From positions 260,697 through 324,696 of the forward strand of contig NZ_BMWZ01000006.1 in assembly GCF_014651495.1 (NCBI RefSeq): 64,000 bases of DNA. The letters are read 5' to 3'. Shown piece after piece: positions 18,456 to 27,984 of this stretch (its first letter is position 1; the number at the start of each line of letters is the position of its first letter). Position numbers and translations under genes: made by a program. The DNA is from Algibacter mikhailovii. Its GTDB lineage: Bacteria > Bacteroidota > Bacteroidia > Flavobacteriales > Flavobacteriaceae. Below the pieces are notes generated by a model that saw only the letters and a list, made by a program, of their open reading frames with translations, did no database searches and was not told the origin of the DNA.

Positions 18456-18473
18456 AATGTTTAATGTTTAAGA

Positions 18474-19955
18474 TTAGTATAATAAAGATTGCATAGCATG
18501 CGCAGGTATGGTTAATGATACTTCGCTATCATCAACTAAAAGTTTATAGGTAATTGGGGCATTTGTTTTATTCATTACTACAGTAACCATTTGTTTGTTT
18601 TCATTAATAAAAGAGGTGCTTTCTAATGTGCTCCTGCTTGTTGTAGTGCTTACCCTTGTCGCATTTGGTTTTATAAATTTTGAAAAATGGCCAATGTAGT
18701 AGTAAGAGGGCGTATATATTAATTCGTTTGTTCTTGTATCTGCATGTATTGGTGCAAAACATAAGTTTTGTACATGGTTAGGACCTCCGGTTTCATCTAA
18801 AAGAATATTCCAGTCGGTCCATCCCACGGTACCGCTATTAAAATCATTTATCATAGAGTTTCCGTACCGCTCCGCGTTAGACCATCTGAAGTAATGCGCT
18901 TCGCTAAATTTCTCTTGACAGCCTTCAGTAAATAGTAAATTTTTGGTAGGGAAAGACGCTTTAATGTTTTTTAAATTATCATATTTAGGGTCACCACCGG
19001 TCCAGGTTTCATACCAATGGAATCCAATACCCCAGGCGTATTTAGCTGCTTCAGGATCTTCAAAAATAGTATTTGCGCGATGAGAGATTAAGTCTCTATT
19101 GTGATCCCAAACTACGATGTTCTTATCGCTAAGACCTGATTTTTCAAATGTTGGACCTAGATTGTTTTTTAAAAAATCGCGCTCTTCTTCAGCAGTATAA
19201 ATGCAAGATTCCCAACGTTGCTTTGCCATAGGCTCATTTTGTATAGTAACCCCCCAAACAGGAATGCCTTCATTTTCATAAGCTTTAATAAATTTAACAT
19301 AATAGTTTGCCCAAGATTGATAATACTCTGGTAACAACTTTCCTCCTTGAAGCATGTTTTTATTGGTTTTCATGAATGCTGGTGGACTCCATGGGCTGGC
19401 GTAAAAGACCAAATTATCCTTGATTAAACTCGTGGCTCGTTTTATCATTGGTATTCTAAAGGCTTTGTCTTTTTCAATAGAAAACGTTTTAAGTTCAGCG
19501 TCACCTTCATCAATATAGGTATGGCTTTTAGAACTAAAATCACAACTATGTATACTGGTTCTTATAATGTTATAGTTTATGCCGCTATTACTGTAATAAG
19601 CCTGTAACAATTCCTCTTGTTTGTCAGGACTTAGTTTTGCAAAAACTTCGGCAGATGCATCTGTTATAGCTCCGCCAATGCCTAAGAATTTTTGAAATGT
19701 TTTATTCGTATTTACAAATATGGAAACTTCTGTTTCCATGGGCTGTTCTGCAACCTTAAATGAAAGAGTATCAGTAGGCGTCAATCTTAAATTGGTTAGT
19801 TCTGCTGTGGTGTATACCTGCATGGGCTTATTGAGATATGAAACAGTTTGATCTTTTATGACTTTTACATCTTCAGAAAGCGGCTGGTTTTGTTTTGATT
19901 TTGAACATGAAACTGCCAGTACAGCAACAAAAAGAATGATTCTGTAGTTAAACAT
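18474..19955 (-). CDS. GH30 family glycoside hydrolase, lipoprotein (first of two)
   Basis: Retaining beta-glycosidase of 493 residues, clan GH-A, exported lipoprotein (lipobox 'AVSC', C17). GH30 features: 'FLGIGGAITDASAEVFAKLS', 'FYASPWSPPAFMKTNKNMLQGG', acid/base E241 in 'TIQNEP', nucleophile E344 in 'LLFTEGC', and the small C-terminal beta domain ending 'IPAHAMQSLLY'. It resembles the GH30_1/GH30_3 group that includes beta-1,6-glucanases and glucocerebrosidase-like enzymes. Together with SusCD and SusE/F it fits a beta-1,6-glucan or laminarin side-chain locus. The exact linkage is inferred. Confidence 0.92.
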   Translation of the reverse strand: MFNYRIILFVAVLAVSCSKSKQNQPLSEDVKVIKDQTVSYLNKPMQVYTTAELTNLRLTPTDTLSFKVAEQPMETEVSIFVNTNKTFQKFLGIGGAITDASAEVFAKLSPDKQEELLQAYYSNSGINYNIIRTSIHSCDFSSKSHTYIDEGDAELKTFSIEKDKAFRIPMIKRATSLIKDNLVFYASPWSPPAFMKTNKNMLQGGKLLPEYYQSWANYYVKFIKAYENEGIPVWGVTIQNEPMAKQRWESCIYTAEEERDFLKNNLGPTFEKSGLSDKNIVVWDHNRDLISHRANTIFEDPEAAKYAWGIGFHWYETWTGGDPKYDNLKNIKASFPTKNLLFTEGCQEKFSEAHYFRWSNAERYGNSMINDFNSGTVGWTDWNILLDETGGPNHVQNLCFAPIHADTRTNELIYTPSYYYIGHFSKFIKPNATRVSTTTSRSTLESTSFINENKQMVTVVMNKTNAPITYKLLVDDSEVSLTIPAHAMQSLLY

Positions 19956-19976
19956 ACTTTAAAATTTTATAAATTA

Positions 19977-21437
19977 TTACCAAACAAACGTACCCACGGC
20001 GCCAGCTTCGAGTGATGTAGATATTGGTTCTTGCGGAACGTTTATATTAAATGATTTTTTAGTATCTGAATTGTTCAGTACAATAACGACTGTTTTTCCT
20101 TCAGGTGTTTTAAAGGCCACGTTGGGAAGGTCTGACGAATAATTAGATTCTATTCGCATTGAACCCGGCCTGACATACTTTGCGGCATGCGCTATAATAT
20201 AATATGCTACATTTTTTTTAACAGTATTACCATCTATGGTTAAGGCTCCTAAGCATTCTGTACATCCACCATCGGTATGAGGTTGTAGGCTAGAATTTGC
20301 TGCCAAATTCCATTCTAGTACCGTTTTACACCAGTTTCGTGAAGCGCCAACAATAAGTTCTCTAATGTGCCATTTTAAATTATCTTGAAATTGTTCATTG
20401 GCACCTACCCACTGTTCTGTGAAATAAAGGTTTTTGTCAGGATGTGCATTATGGACTAAACTGAGTTTATCAATGCTTCCAGCGTATAAATGAAAGGCTG
20501 AACCATCAATGTATTGGTTGGCATCGGGATCATTTAAAACGGAAATAGGATAGTCTGTCCTATCTGCATTATGGTCATAAATAATTATTTTGGTGTTTAT
20601 GCCATTTGATGAAAAAGCAGGTCCCAAATGATTTTTTACAAAGTTGGCTTGATCAGGAACTTCCATTAACAGGCTAGGATTATTCCCTGGATGTAAAGGT
20701 TCATTCTGTACAGTAATGGCATCTATAGCAATACCTTCACTAGCCATAGCCTGAATGTATTTTACAAAATATTGTGCATAGGTTTCGTAATATTCAAGTT
20801 TAAGGCTTCCTCCTTTTGAATTTTGATTTGTTTTCATCCACGCAGGAGGAGACCAAGGCGATCCCATGATTTTAATATTGGGGTTTATGGTTAAGATTTC
20901 CTTTAGAACAGGGATGAGGTTTTCCTTATCCTTTGCTATAGAAAACTTGGTGAGATTAATATCTGTTTCACCAGATGGTAAATCATTATAGGAAAATGGC
21001 GCTGTATCTAAATCTGAAGCTCCTACACTAATTCTTAAATAGCTAACACCTATGCTATTACCATCCCATTTAAAGAGGTCATTAAGAATTTGTGCTCTAT
21101 TTGAAGAAGACATAGTATTTAAATGCAAGGCACTTCCTCCCGTGAGTGTATATCCAAAACCATCCATTTCTTGATAGGTTTGGTTGGCATTGACACTAAT
21201 GGAAAAATTAGAATTTTCGGTGTATTTAAACACTCCTGTTTCCTGTACTTTAAACAATTGAGATTGATCTGCCTTAGTCAAATAAAATCTCACATTGGCA
21301 GGTTCAGGCACTGTTGGAGGAGGAATTGGTTTTACGTCGTCATCAGATTTTTGACAACTTTGACAACCAAAGATTGAACCTATCAAGGCAAAGGTGAATA
21401 TGCCTTTTTTTATGAACTTTAGATTTGTAGTTTTCAT
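19977..21437 (-). CDS. GH30 family glycoside hydrolase, lipoprotein (second of two)
   Basis: GH30 enzyme of 486 residues from the ATG at 21437, which begins a normal lipoprotein signal (MKTTNLKFIKK..., lipobox 'SIFGC', C25). An in-frame ATG at 21506 would add 23 polar residues and overlap the upstream gene, so it is less likely. Motifs: 'MDGFGYTLTGGSALHL', 'MGSPWSPPAWMKTNQNSKGG', acid/base E246 in 'TVQNEP' and nucleophile E341 in 'LYFTEQW'. It differs clearly from the neighbouring GH30 (other loops, WCKTVLEWN segment), so the pair probably divides labour, for example endo against exo or different branch lengths, rather than being a recent duplicate. Confidence 0.92.
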   Translation of the reverse strand: MKTTNLKFIKKGIFTFALIGSIFGCQSCQKSDDDVKPIPPPTVPEPANVRFYLTKADQSQLFKVQETGVFKYTENSNFSISVNANQTYQEMDGFGYTLTGGSALHLNTMSSSNRAQILNDLFKWDGNSIGVSYLRISVGASDLDTAPFSYNDLPSGETDINLTKFSIAKDKENLIPVLKEILTINPNIKIMGSPWSPPAWMKTNQNSKGGSLKLEYYETYAQYFVKYIQAMASEGIAIDAITVQNEPLHPGNNPSLLMEVPDQANFVKNHLGPAFSSNGINTKIIIYDHNADRTDYPISVLNDPDANQYIDGSAFHLYAGSIDKLSLVHNAHPDKNLYFTEQWVGANEQFQDNLKWHIRELIVGASRNWCKTVLEWNLAANSSLQPHTDGGCTECLGALTIDGNTVKKNVAYYIIAHAAKYVRPGSMRIESNYSSDLPNVAFKTPEGKTVVIVLNNSDTKKSFNINVPQEPISTSLEAGAVGTFVW

Positions 21438-21492
21438 ATGCTTGTATCTTGGTTCATTATAGGCTTCATAGCTTTCATGACCATTTTGGGTA

Positions 21493-23247
21493 TTATTGTT
21501 GAACAAATTGATAAGTACCAGTACTGTAGTCGTTGGTGACTTCTATACGTACAAGATAATCTCCATCATTAGTTATGTTTCTAAAGTTAGAACCACCTTT
21601 GTTGGTCATACCTCCTGAGAGCGCTGCAGGATCATCTGCTCCAAAATCGTTATCCCATGGAGAGAAGAATTTCATATCGAAATTCGCCGTTAAGGCCACT
21701 GTTCCAAAGAACTGATAAGGGTGTTCATAGGTTAAGAGATATTCATTTCTATCGTCCCACTTTTGATTAATTTCGTCCCAATGAAATAAGAATATATTAT
21801 AATAGTCCCATTGAAATTTGGCATTGGCAAAATCAATACTAAAGCCATAGGCTTGATCTCTTTCAACGGCTATGTTCCCTGTACCTTCACTCATATCTGA
21901 ATTAACCATGACTCTTGATACATCGGGGGTGTCGGTTGCGCCAATATTGGTTAAAATGGTATAGCTTTTTCCACTGCCGTCAGATGCCGTATTCAACGAA
22001 ATGTTATCCCCATTTTGCAAGGCTAAATAGTTACTATTGTTAAATACATCACCATCTTTAGTCATTTCCTCCACCATATTGTCATTAACAAAAAGGAAAA
22101 GGGTGTCTGGTGTTTCAATGGGATCTGGCCCACTTTGATCTTTTTCTATAGTATAGGTGTAGGCATCAGCTGAGAGATTTAAGGTAACAATCATTTTTCC
22201 TGTTTCTTCTGAAGGAATATCTTCAAAACTTACACCTTGGTTTGCGGCATCAGACTCCATTATTACGGTATTAGGGGTTCCAACAACACGCTTTAATAAA
22301 TAATCCCAATAGCCACCATTATTAACCTCCGCTCTAAACAAAAATCCTCCGGTTTCAACAAAATCCATAGTGGCTTGCCATATTCCACCGCCAATATAAT
22401 CTAAGGGCTCGTCGCTACCCCATCCACCAATGATAGGGCTACCTTTTACATTCCAACGTTCTATTTTCAGCAGGGAGTACGTGTTGTTATCTAAATCGAC
22501 TTTAATTCTATATTGACCGTCTTCTGCTACGGTAATTGGTGCTCCAGATTTTACAAGTTCACCGTCTTCCGAGTTTCCTCCATAAACGAGGGCGGGTAAT
22601 GATTGTTCACTATAAAATTTAAATGAGTTTCCTGCTGTTAAACTGGTATAGATCTCATGAATATTTGAAGCATTACCATCGGCATTGTTAAGTCTTCTTA
22701 AAGCTATTGCTTCAGCGAGATTGTTGTTGTTTTCTGTTGCCGTTCCAGATATAAACAGTTTTTCTGGAATGATTTCATTTTCAAATCTATTCATGGTAAT
22801 AGAATTAATAGTATTCGTCTTTTTGTTAATACTACTGGCAACTACCGCCCACGACAATTCAGCGTTTTCGTTTGCAGGATACCCCCCTAGAGATAGGGCT
22901 TCATCCATCACTTCATGGGATACAGAGGCAGATAAAGCTCTGCCTCCGTTTCCTGAAACTAAAACTAACAAGGGCGTATCAAACACTTTGGTTCCTGCCG
23001 TATCTATAACAACCTGATAGGTTACAATGTACCCAGCAGAAGATGCTGCCGCATCCCAATTAAATATGATGTCTTCATTAGGGGTGCTTTCGTTCAAATT
23101 TATTAATGCACCATCATCGGGAGTTATATTTGAAGGCTTGCTTAATTCCCACAACCCTTCTGGTTGTAGATTGTTTTCAGTGGAGCATGATATTAATGCT
23201 GTGGCAACAATACATGCTAGAGAAATATATTTTAATAGTTTTTTCAT
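21493..23247 (-). CDS. SusE/SusF-like outer membrane glycan-binding lipoprotein, PUL 2
   Basis: Surface lipoprotein of 584 residues (lipobox 'ALISC', C21). N-terminal SusE-type Ig domain ('PSNITPDDGALINLNESTP', 'FNWDAAASSAGYIVTYQV'), followed by starch-binding-like modules with 'YRIKVDLDNNTYSLLKIERW', 'PIIGGWGSDEPLDYIGGGIW' and a C-terminal 'DGDYLVRIEVTNDYSTGTYQFVQQ'. Such proteins sit after SusCD and hold the polysaccharide at the cell surface. It precedes the two GH30 genes on the same strand, consistent with one transcript. The ligand is presumably the same beta-glucan. Confidence 0.88.
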   Translation of the reverse strand: MKKLLKYISLACIVATALISCSTENNLQPEGLWELSKPSNITPDDGALINLNESTPNEDIIFNWDAAASSAGYIVTYQVVIDTAGTKVFDTPLLVLVSGNGGRALSASVSHEVMDEALSLGGYPANENAELSWAVVASSINKKTNTINSITMNRFENEIIPEKLFISGTATENNNNLAEAIALRRLNNADGNASNIHEIYTSLTAGNSFKFYSEQSLPALVYGGNSEDGELVKSGAPITVAEDGQYRIKVDLDNNTYSLLKIERWNVKGSPIIGGWGSDEPLDYIGGGIWQATMDFVETGGFLFRAEVNNGGYWDYLLKRVVGTPNTVIMESDAANQGVSFEDIPSEETGKMIVTLNLSADAYTYTIEKDQSGPDPIETPDTLFLFVNDNMVEEMTKDGDVFNNSNYLALQNGDNISLNTASDGSGKSYTILTNIGATDTPDVSRVMVNSDMSEGTGNIAVERDQAYGFSIDFANAKFQWDYYNIFLFHWDEINQKWDDRNEYLLTYEHPYQFFGTVALTANFDMKFFSPWDNDFGADDPAALSGGMTNKGGSNFRNITNDGDYLVRIEVTNDYSTGTYQFVQQ

Positions 23248-23275
23248 TTTTTTGGTTTTTTACAATGATGCAGAT

Positions 23276-24736
23276 TTACAATGCGGGGTTTCTATCCAAT
23301 TCTTGCTGGGGGAGTGGTAGAAATATTTTTTCTTCCGTCATATTATAATTTACCGGATTACCGGTTCTTAAATCAATTTCAACGAGATTATTCATAGTTG
23401 AAACGACTTGGTTGAACCTTACTAAGTCATCCCATCGTTGACCTTCTTGAAAAAGTTCTAGTCTGCGTTCATCAAGAATAGCTTGTCTTAGTGCGTCTTT
23501 AGAGCTTTTTCTGTCTGATTCAAGACCTAAAAGTCCCGCTCTGTTTCTTATTTTATCTACTTCAATGACAGCTGCGTCTAATTGTCCTATTTCATTAAGA
23601 GCTTCTGCTTTTAAAAGCACAATATCCCCAAGTCTTAAAAGGTATTGCCTGTTTGAACTGGCCCAACCATCGGCATTTTTCCATTTATAGCTAAATGGAA
23701 TTGAGCTTCCTGCAGTATTGCCCCAGTACTCATCAACCCATTGTACTTCTTCAAATATTATGGAAGCGGTTTTTCTAACCACATCACCTTCGGCATCAAA
23801 GGCACTTAATAAATTTTGAGATGGTGTAACAAATTTTCGCCACGAGTCACCTGAAATAGATGGAGGTAATAACAACTGCGGACCAAAGTTCCCCTCATTA
23901 CCGCCCAGATATTGAACCTCAATAATAGACTCAGCGTTATTATAATGATTACCATCAAACAATTCACCGAAAGGAATGAGTTGGTAATTTGCTGTACTAG
24001 ACTCCACTTTCGCAATATGCTCTAACACTTTATTGTAATCTGGCGTTGGCTGTTGTGCAAATGCTTTTGCCGCTAAAGCATGGGCTGCTCCCGAAGTAGC
24101 ACGCGCCTTATTTATACTGGCATCATTACCATAAGTGTCAGGCAATAAACTTGCAGCCAATTCAAGATCACTTGTAATTTGATTGTAAATTTCAATAGCC
24201 GTAGATCTAGGAATTTGAACACTTTCAGGATCCGTAGATTGAATACTTTCTGTAATTAGCGGAACACTACCCCACATTTTCACAAGTGTAAAATAATGGA
24301 AGGACCTCAAAAATAAAGCCTCTCCAATAATTTGGTTTCTCCTTTCTTCGGTTAATGTTGGATCTTCAACTTCTGGAGTACGTTCAATAACAAGGTTGGC
24401 CTTAGAAATGGCATTGTAGATATTAGACCAGTGTTTAAATAGTCTGGAATGTGTTGGTGTAATATTTAAAAAATCAATGGTAAATATTTCTGGGTTATCA
24501 CCACCAGCATAAGCGTTGTCTGACCGTACATCCTGAAAAAGAATGTTATCCCAAACGTAGTATTCAGACGATTGAAAAGACTCATAAGCTCCTGTTAGGG
24601 CTGCTTCAATTTGACTCGTTGTGTTGTATGCATTTGCGCTAGTTTCCTCAGAAATTGGAGTAAGATCTAATGAGTCTTCACACGAGACAAGCATAAATAT
24701 GCTTAATAATAGTATAATGGTTTTATTTGCTTTCAT
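23276..24736 (-). CDS. SusD/RagB family nutrient-binding lipoprotein, PUL 2
   Basis: 486-residue surface lipoprotein (lipobox 'MLVSC', C19). SusD helices 'EALFLRSFHYFTLVKMWGSVPLITE' are cut here, followed by 'ATSGAAHALAAKAFAQQ' and the RagB C-terminal region 'QYLLRLGDIVLLKAEALNE', 'AILDERRLELFQEGQRWDDLVRF' and the usual ending 'LPLPQQELDRNPAL'. It lies 12 bp after the susC2 stop on the same strand and works with that transporter. Confidence 0.96.
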   Translation of the reverse strand: MKANKTIILLLSIFMLVSCEDSLDLTPISEETSANAYNTTSQIEAALTGAYESFQSSEYYVWDNILFQDVRSDNAYAGGDNPEIFTIDFLNITPTHSRLFKHWSNIYNAISKANLVIERTPEVEDPTLTEERRNQIIGEALFLRSFHYFTLVKMWGSVPLITESIQSTDPESVQIPRSTAIEIYNQITSDLELAASLLPDTYGNDASINKARATSGAAHALAAKAFAQQPTPDYNKVLEHIAKVESSTANYQLIPFGELFDGNHYNNAESIIEVQYLGGNEGNFGPQLLLPPSISGDSWRKFVTPSQNLLSAFDAEGDVVRKTASIIFEEVQWVDEYWGNTAGSSIPFSYKWKNADGWASSNRQYLLRLGDIVLLKAEALNEIGQLDAAVIEVDKIRNRAGLLGLESDRKSSKDALRQAILDERRLELFQEGQRWDDLVRFNQVVSTMNNLVEIDLRTGNPVNYNMTEEKIFLPLPQQELDRNPAL

Positions 24737-24748
24737 AGTTGTAGTTTT

Positions 24749-27700
24749 TTAGAAGGAGATGTTTAAACCGAAAATGGCTGTTCTCGTTTGTGGATAAGTT
24801 CCGAAATCGATACCTCTTACCGTATTGCTTCCTCCAAAGGCATTTACTTCGGGGTCAAATCCGCTATAATCTGTAAAGGTTAGTAAGTTTTCACCTGTGG
24901 CATATAGTTTTAAACCATCTAATTTTAAGCGCTTTAAGACGTCTTGAGAAAATGAATAACTAAGTGTTACAGCTTTAACTCTTAAATAAGAAGCATCTTC
25001 AATAAATCGTGTTGAAATTCTTGAATTATCAGCACTTCCAAAGCTAGACCTTGGAATGTCTGCAATGTCCCCAGGATTTCGCCATCTGTTTAAAACTGCT
25101 AGCGACTGGTTTTTTGGATCGGTCATTCCCTCGGTTTCAATGCGGGTTGCATTTAGCATATCATTACCTTGAGAACCTTGTAAAAAGATTAATAAACTAA
25201 AATTTTTATAGTCTAAAATATTTGTGAATCCATAGGTAAAATCTGCATTGGCATCTCCAATGATAGTACGGTCATCTGCGGAAGGCGTAAATGTTGAGTT
25301 TCCATCGTTATCTAAGTAAAAGGCATTCCCTGTTTGTGGATCTACACCACCGTATCTATAGCCAAAAAGGATCCCAAGAGGCTCACCCTCTCTTATTAAA
25401 CTAGCTTCGCCTCGTCCTCCAGCAATTGATCCTTGAAATACATCCGAATCCACCAATTTGGTGATTTTATTTCTATTTAATGCCAGATTGAAATTGGTAG
25501 TCCAACGAAAATCTTCTGAATCTATATTGATGGTATTAAGTGTAAACTCAACCCCTTTGTTTTCTACCTCGCCAATATTTTGAATGGCACTCTCAAAACC
25601 TGTTGCCGTAGGTAGGGGAGCATTGTAGAGTAAGTCCTTAGTTCGTTTTACATAAGCATCTACTGTGAGGTTAATTCTGCTGCTTAGTAACGACACATCT
25701 AAACCAATATTGGTTTGATTGGACTCTTCCCATTTCAGTTTTAAATTTTCAATAGATGATGGAAATGTACCGGGTTGCGCAACACCACCAATGGGATAGT
25801 TAGCGCCACTACCTACGCGACCGAGATAGGAATAGTTAGCAATTTGATCATTTCCTACAATACCCCATCCGGCTCTAATTTTAATGTCGCTAATGGCCTT
25901 AACGTCATTTAAAAACGGTTCTTGAGAAATTCTCCAACCTCCAGAAAATGAAGGGAAATATCCCCACCTTTGTTCAGGGCCAAAAACACTAGATCCGTCT
26001 GCTCTGAAATTAGCTGTAATTAAATATTTATCAGCATAACTGTAATTGAGCCTACTTATAAATGAACTGTTCGCTTTTTCTGATTTATCAGCAGAAGCAG
26101 AGAATATTTCTGATCCTCCATTTGGTGTTGGGATAGATGCGCTTGCAAAGTTTCTTGTTTCAATGCTACTATTTTCCCATTTATTCTTTTGTTGCACATA
26201 TCCTGCTAAAGCATCAAATTTGTGATCATTAATAGTTTTGTTGTAGGTTAATGTGTTTTCAAAAATGTAATACGAACTTTTGTTGGTGTTATTGATGGAT
26301 TGTCCTGACAACGACCTACCAAATCCTGTTCTAAACGGATCCAAAAAAGAATCATAAACGCCGTGTGCATTGTCAATACCAAGGTTGGTTTTAAAAGTGA
26401 AATCTTTTAAGAATTTAAATTCGAAATATAGGTTTCCTAGTAAACGTTGACTATTAAATTCTCTATCTAAGCCATCTGTTGCCGCAATTGGGTTTTCCCA
26501 ATTTTGAAAAGGGTTACTGGTAAATGTGCCGTCTTCATTATATATGCCTATTACAGAAGGTGTGGTTAAGGCGCCCAACAAAACACCTCCGGAATTAACA
26601 TTAGCATTGTCCTTGACATCAACATCTCTGTATTGGGTGTATGCTATTCTTGAACCAATTTTTAGCCAGTCATTAACTTTTTGGTCGATATTAACTTTAA
26701 AATTATAGCGTTCTAACTCAGAACTTCTTACCGCGCCTTCTTGATTTAAATATCCTGCCGAAACATAGTAATTGGTTCCGTTACTTTTTCCAGACATAGC
26801 CAATTGATAATTTTGGGTATATCCCTTCTGAAAAACTTCTTGTTGCCAGTCTGTATTTTCTTGGTATAAATCCCAATTTGTGTTTTGCCCCATTTCTGTC
26901 ATCAAGTCTCTGTACTGCTCACCATTTAATACTGGTAGGGTATTCCATACTTGCGCTATACCGGCATAAGTATCTATAGAAATTTTTGTTTTCTCTGTGG
27001 TACCTCGTTTAGTTGTAATTAATACGACACCATTAGCCCCTTGTGCTCCATATATGGCTGCCGAAGAAGCATCTTTTAATACTGAAATGGCATCGATATC
27101 TGAAGGGTTGATAGAACGAGTATCGGTAGTAGGAACCCCATCAACAACATAAAGGGGTTCGCTGCCTGAGGTAATAGAATTTGTTCCTCGAATTCGAATA
27201 CGCATCCCCTCTGAGGGCTTACCTGAATTGGCTAATACTTCAACTCCAGCCGCCTGACCTTGTATGAGCGATCCCAGTTGAGCATTTGTTCTTTGTTCGA
27301 ATGATTCAGAATTTACAAGAGCAACAGCTCCAGTAACATCTTTCTTTTGCTGTGCACCATAACCAACAACGATAATCTCATCTAGAGTTTCTGCATTTTC
27401 TTGCATCGTCACATTAATGGTGGTTCTTCCATTAACATTTTCTTCTATGGTGGTCATGCCAATGTAACTATATACAAGTACGGATTGACTGTTAACCTCT
27501 GCATCAAATTGATAAAAGCCATCAAAATCTGATGATACACCGTTTGCTGTTCCTTTTAGTATTACAGAAACACCAGGTATAGGTTGTCCAGAATCATCGG
27601 TTACTTTTCCTTTTAATGTGATTTTTTGAGAAAAAGAATACAAGGACATGAGTAAAAGTAGTAAGGAAATAATTTTCCTAGTCTTCAAAGTTTTATTCAT
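24749..27700 (-). CDS. SusC/RagA family TonB-linked outer membrane transporter, PUL 2
   Basis: 983-residue TonB-dependent importer. Signal peptide, about 1-25. CarboxypepD_reg-like domain ('GVSVILKGTANGVSSDFDGF'), TonB-box-like 'DEIIVVGYGAQQKKDVTGAV', plug with 'LKDASSAAIYGAQGANGVVLITTKRG' (cut for length), barrel ending in 'TAIFGLNISF'. It is the first gene of the PUL 2 operon (susC, susD, susE/F, GH30, GH30, T9SS protein). A SusR-like regulator lies upstream on the same strand. A 22-bp inverted repeat lies about 20 bp before its start codon. Confidence 0.96.
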   Translation of the reverse strand: MNKTLKTRKIISLLLLLMSLYSFSQKITLKGKVTDDSGQPIPGVSVILKGTANGVSSDFDGFYQFDAEVNSQSVLVYSYIGMTTIEENVNGRTTINVTMQENAETLDEIIVVGYGAQQKKDVTGAVALVNSESFEQRTNAQLGSLIQGQAAGVEVLANSGKPSEGMRIRIRGTNSITSGSEPLYVVDGVPTTDTRSINPSDIDAISVLKDASSAAIYGAQGANGVVLITTKRGTTEKTKISIDTYAGIAQVWNTLPVLNGEQYRDLMTEMGQNTNWDLYQENTDWQQEVFQKGYTQNYQLAMSGKSNGTNYYVSAGYLNQEGAVRSSELERYNFKVNIDQKVNDWLKIGSRIAYTQYRDVDVKDNANVNSGGVLLGALTTPSVIGIYNEDGTFTSNPFQNWENPIAATDGLDREFNSQRLLGNLYFEFKFLKDFTFKTNLGIDNAHGVYDSFLDPFRTGFGRSLSGQSINNTNKSSYYIFENTLTYNKTINDHKFDALAGYVQQKNKWENSSIETRNFASASIPTPNGGSEIFSASADKSEKANSSFISRLNYSYADKYLITANFRADGSSVFGPEQRWGYFPSFSGGWRISQEPFLNDVKAISDIKIRAGWGIVGNDQIANYSYLGRVGSGANYPIGGVAQPGTFPSSIENLKLKWEESNQTNIGLDVSLLSSRINLTVDAYVKRTKDLLYNAPLPTATGFESAIQNIGEVENKGVEFTLNTINIDSEDFRWTTNFNLALNRNKITKLVDSDVFQGSIAGGRGEASLIREGEPLGILFGYRYGGVDPQTGNAFYLDNDGNSTFTPSADDRTIIGDANADFTYGFTNILDYKNFSLLIFLQGSQGNDMLNATRIETEGMTDPKNQSLAVLNRWRNPGDIADIPRSSFGSADNSRISTRFIEDASYLRVKAVTLSYSFSQDVLKRLKLDGLKLYATGENLLTFTDYSGFDPEVNAFGGSNTVRGIDFGTYPQTRTAIFGLNISF

Positions 27701-27719
27701 TATTTTAGATTTAGTTTTT

Positions 27720-27741
27720 TTTCTATTTCAGGAAATAGAAA
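27720..27741. promoter_or_regulatory. Inverted repeat in the susC2 leader
   Basis: Perfect 10-bp arms TTTCTATTTC / GAAATAGAAA separated by two bases, 20 bp upstream of the susC2 start. It may be an operator for the adjacent SusR-like regulator or an RNA hairpin. No similar copy was found elsewhere in the window. Confidence 0.4.
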
Positions 27742-27984
27742 CAGTTATAGTTTTATTGTTGTTGAGAACAAATTAACTTCCATAGTAAAGAATAAACAAT
27801 GGTAAGTACTTAAAAAGTAGATTTATAGGTGTTAATTAATTATTTAAGTAATTGATTTTAAGTTATCTATGGTTTTTTAATGTGTAATAAAAAGTAGAAA
27901 AAGAGTGGTTGGTTAATGGTATTGTTGTCTATGTAATTGCGAAAAATGAAAGGAATTACGAGTGAAATTATGATAATAATAGTA

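Noticed and set aside
18474-21437. The two GH30 genes as a recent tandem duplication
   Set aside because: They share only family motifs; signal peptides, loops and C-termini differ strongly.
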